A stretch of DNA of 6,861 bases from Alphaproteobacteria bacterium UBA2954. GTDB lineage: Bacteria; Pseudomonadota; Alphaproteobacteria; Puniceispirillales; Puniceispirillaceae. The notes beneath the pieces were generated by a model. That model saw nothing but the letters and a program-made list of their open reading frames with translations, was not told the DNA's origin and did not search any database. Below, piece by piece: positions 5,929 through 6,861 of this stretch. The translations under genes and the position numbers were made by a program. The DNA is taken from positions 1-6,861 of the forward strand of contig DEBO01000130.1 in assembly GCA_002348585.1 (NCBI GenBank), in the 5' to 3' direction. Every line of letters starts with the position of its first letter. Position 1 is the first letter of the stretch.

Positions 5929-6861
5929 CTAAAACTCTAAAAAAGACCGCAATTTTCGTGAGCGAGAGGGGTGTTTCAGCTTGCGCAAAGCTTTAGCTTC
6001 AATCTGGCGGATGCGTTCCCGCGTTACAGAGAATTGCTGACCCACCTCTTCCAGCGTGTGGTCAGTGTTCATCCCAATGCCAAACCGCATCCGCAACACC
6101 CGTTCTTCTCGCGGGGTGAGTGAAGCCAGCACCCTCGTGGTGGTCTCACGTAAATTGGAATGAATGGCAGCATCTAAAGGCTGGACGGCATTTTTATCTT
6201 CAATAAAATCACCCAACTGGCTGTCTTCCTCATCTCCTATAGGAGTTTCCAAGCTAATAGGCTCTTTCGCGATTTTCAGAACCTTACGGACCTTATCGAG
6301 AGGCATAGACAGCTTTTCGGCCAGTTCTTCGGGTGTCGGCTCACGCCCAATTTCATGTAGCATATGTCGGGAAGTGCGAACTAGCTTGTTAATGGTTTCA
6401 ATCATATGCACCGGTATCCGAATGGTGCGAGCCTGATCGGCAATAGACCTTGTTATCGCTTGACGAATCCACCAAGTCGCATAGGTGGAAAATTTATAAC
6501 CACGGCGATATTCAAATTTGTCGACCGCCTTCATCAACCCGATATTTCCTTCTTGGATCAGGTCAAGGAATTGCAAACCGCGGTTCGTGTATTTCTTAGC
6601 AATGGAAATCACAAGACGCAGATTAGCTTCGACCATTTCTTTCTTCGCCCGGGCTGCTTCACGCTGGCCACGCTGAATTGTACTAACTAGCTGGCGCAAT
6701 TCCGTAATGGTGACGCCCGATTCTGAAGCGATCAGCTGCATCTTTGTGATAATGTCATCTATCTCCTTCCGCTGGGTGTCCTTCAACTTATTCCAGCCTT
6801 TGGTTTTGACGTCCTCTCCAGGCCATTTGGCTTGTGTTTCAAAGCCTGCCCATTTTTCCAT
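5929..6861 (-). CDS. rpoD: RNA polymerase primary sigma factor RpoD (sigma-70), C-terminal 310 residues
   Basis: Directs RNA polymerase to housekeeping promoters. The gene reads right to left and runs off the right edge. The Met at the edge is internal, since a full RpoD is about 610-680 residues and regions 1.1 and 1.2 would lie outside. Counting from that Met: sigma region 2.1-2.4 is at about 78-148, with [29 protein letters not shown] and the promoter-melting and -10-binding segment [15 protein letters not shown]. Region 3 is at about 150-225, including [11 protein letters not shown]. Region 4 is at about 240-305, with [26 protein letters not shown] and the -35 recognition helix [17 protein letters not shown]. 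The protein ends [11 protein letters not shown]. All motifs are intact, and RpoH or RpoS are excluded by the length and the RpoD-type region 2 and 4 sequences. The stop is TAG at 5931-5929 on the minus strand. I see no convincing terminator beyond it. Confidence 0.97.
   Translation of the reverse strand: MEKWAGFETQAKWPGEDVKTKGWNKLKDTQRKEIDDIITKMQLIASESGVTITELRQLVSTIQRGQREAARAKKEMVEANLRLVISIAKKYTNRGLQFLDLIQEGNIGLMKAVDKFEYRRGYKFSTYATWWIRQAITRSIADQARTIRIPVHMIETINKLVRTSRHMLHEIGREPTPEELAEKLSMPLDKVRKVLKIAKEPISLETPIGDEEDSQLGDFIEDKNAVQPLDAAIHSNLRETTTRVLASLTPREERVLRMRFGIGMNTDHTLEEVGQQFSVTRERIRQIEAKALRKLKHPSRSRKLRSFLEF

Noticed and set aside
5808..5996. 62-residue + strand open frame between the tRNA and rpoD
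   Set aside because: It runs into the rpoD 3' end on the opposite strand, has no ribosome binding site and has a low-quality composition rich in Ser, Arg and Leu. It looks like a chance frame.

Overview
The window looks like core chromosome from an alphaproteobacterium of moderate GC content. Three things suggest this: an IspB-type polyprenyl diphosphate synthase, an alphaproteobacterial-style small ribbon-helix-helix protein, and a primary sigma factor (RpoD) of proteobacterial type. A marine SAR116-like source is possible but is only an impression. I see no insertion sequence, CRISPR array, phage gene or rRNA. The window is cut inside a gene at both ends.

Layout. Positions 1-714 (+) hold the C-terminal part of a long-chain polyprenyl diphosphate synthase (ispB-like). 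A 129-bp gap with a small imperfect hairpin follows. Positions 844-2385 (+) encode a TRAM/Fe-S/SAM RNA m5U methyltransferase of the RlmC/RlmD/TrmA superfamily. It overlaps by 4 bp (ATGA) a 74-residue ribbon-helix-helix protein (2382-2606). That gene in turn overlaps the start of a tiny reading frame (2603-2744), which is interrupted by a run of ten A. A class I glutamine-amidotransferase-like hydrolase (2791-3567) comes next and overlaps by 4 bp (ATGA) a hydantoinase/5-oxoprolinase-family protein (3564-5621). These + strand genes may form one transcript, or two.

Convergent to them, on the minus strand, are a tRNA with a CAT anticodon (5672-5748) and the C-terminal 310 residues of RpoD (5929-6861). 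The 180 bp between rpoD and the tRNA gene contain no gene, terminator or promoter that I can defend.

Functionally, the left part serves housekeeping: isoprenoid quinone side-chain synthesis and rRNA or tRNA modification. The amidotransferase/oxoprolinase pair is translationally coupled and could act together on gamma-glutamyl compounds and 5-oxoproline or related cyclic amides; this is inference. The right part belongs to translation and transcription. The points most worth a second look are the A10-interrupted small ORF, the amidotransferase-oxoprolinase pair, and the identity of the CAT tRNA, whose bases favour Ile2 over Met. I found no clear new defence or mobile system.
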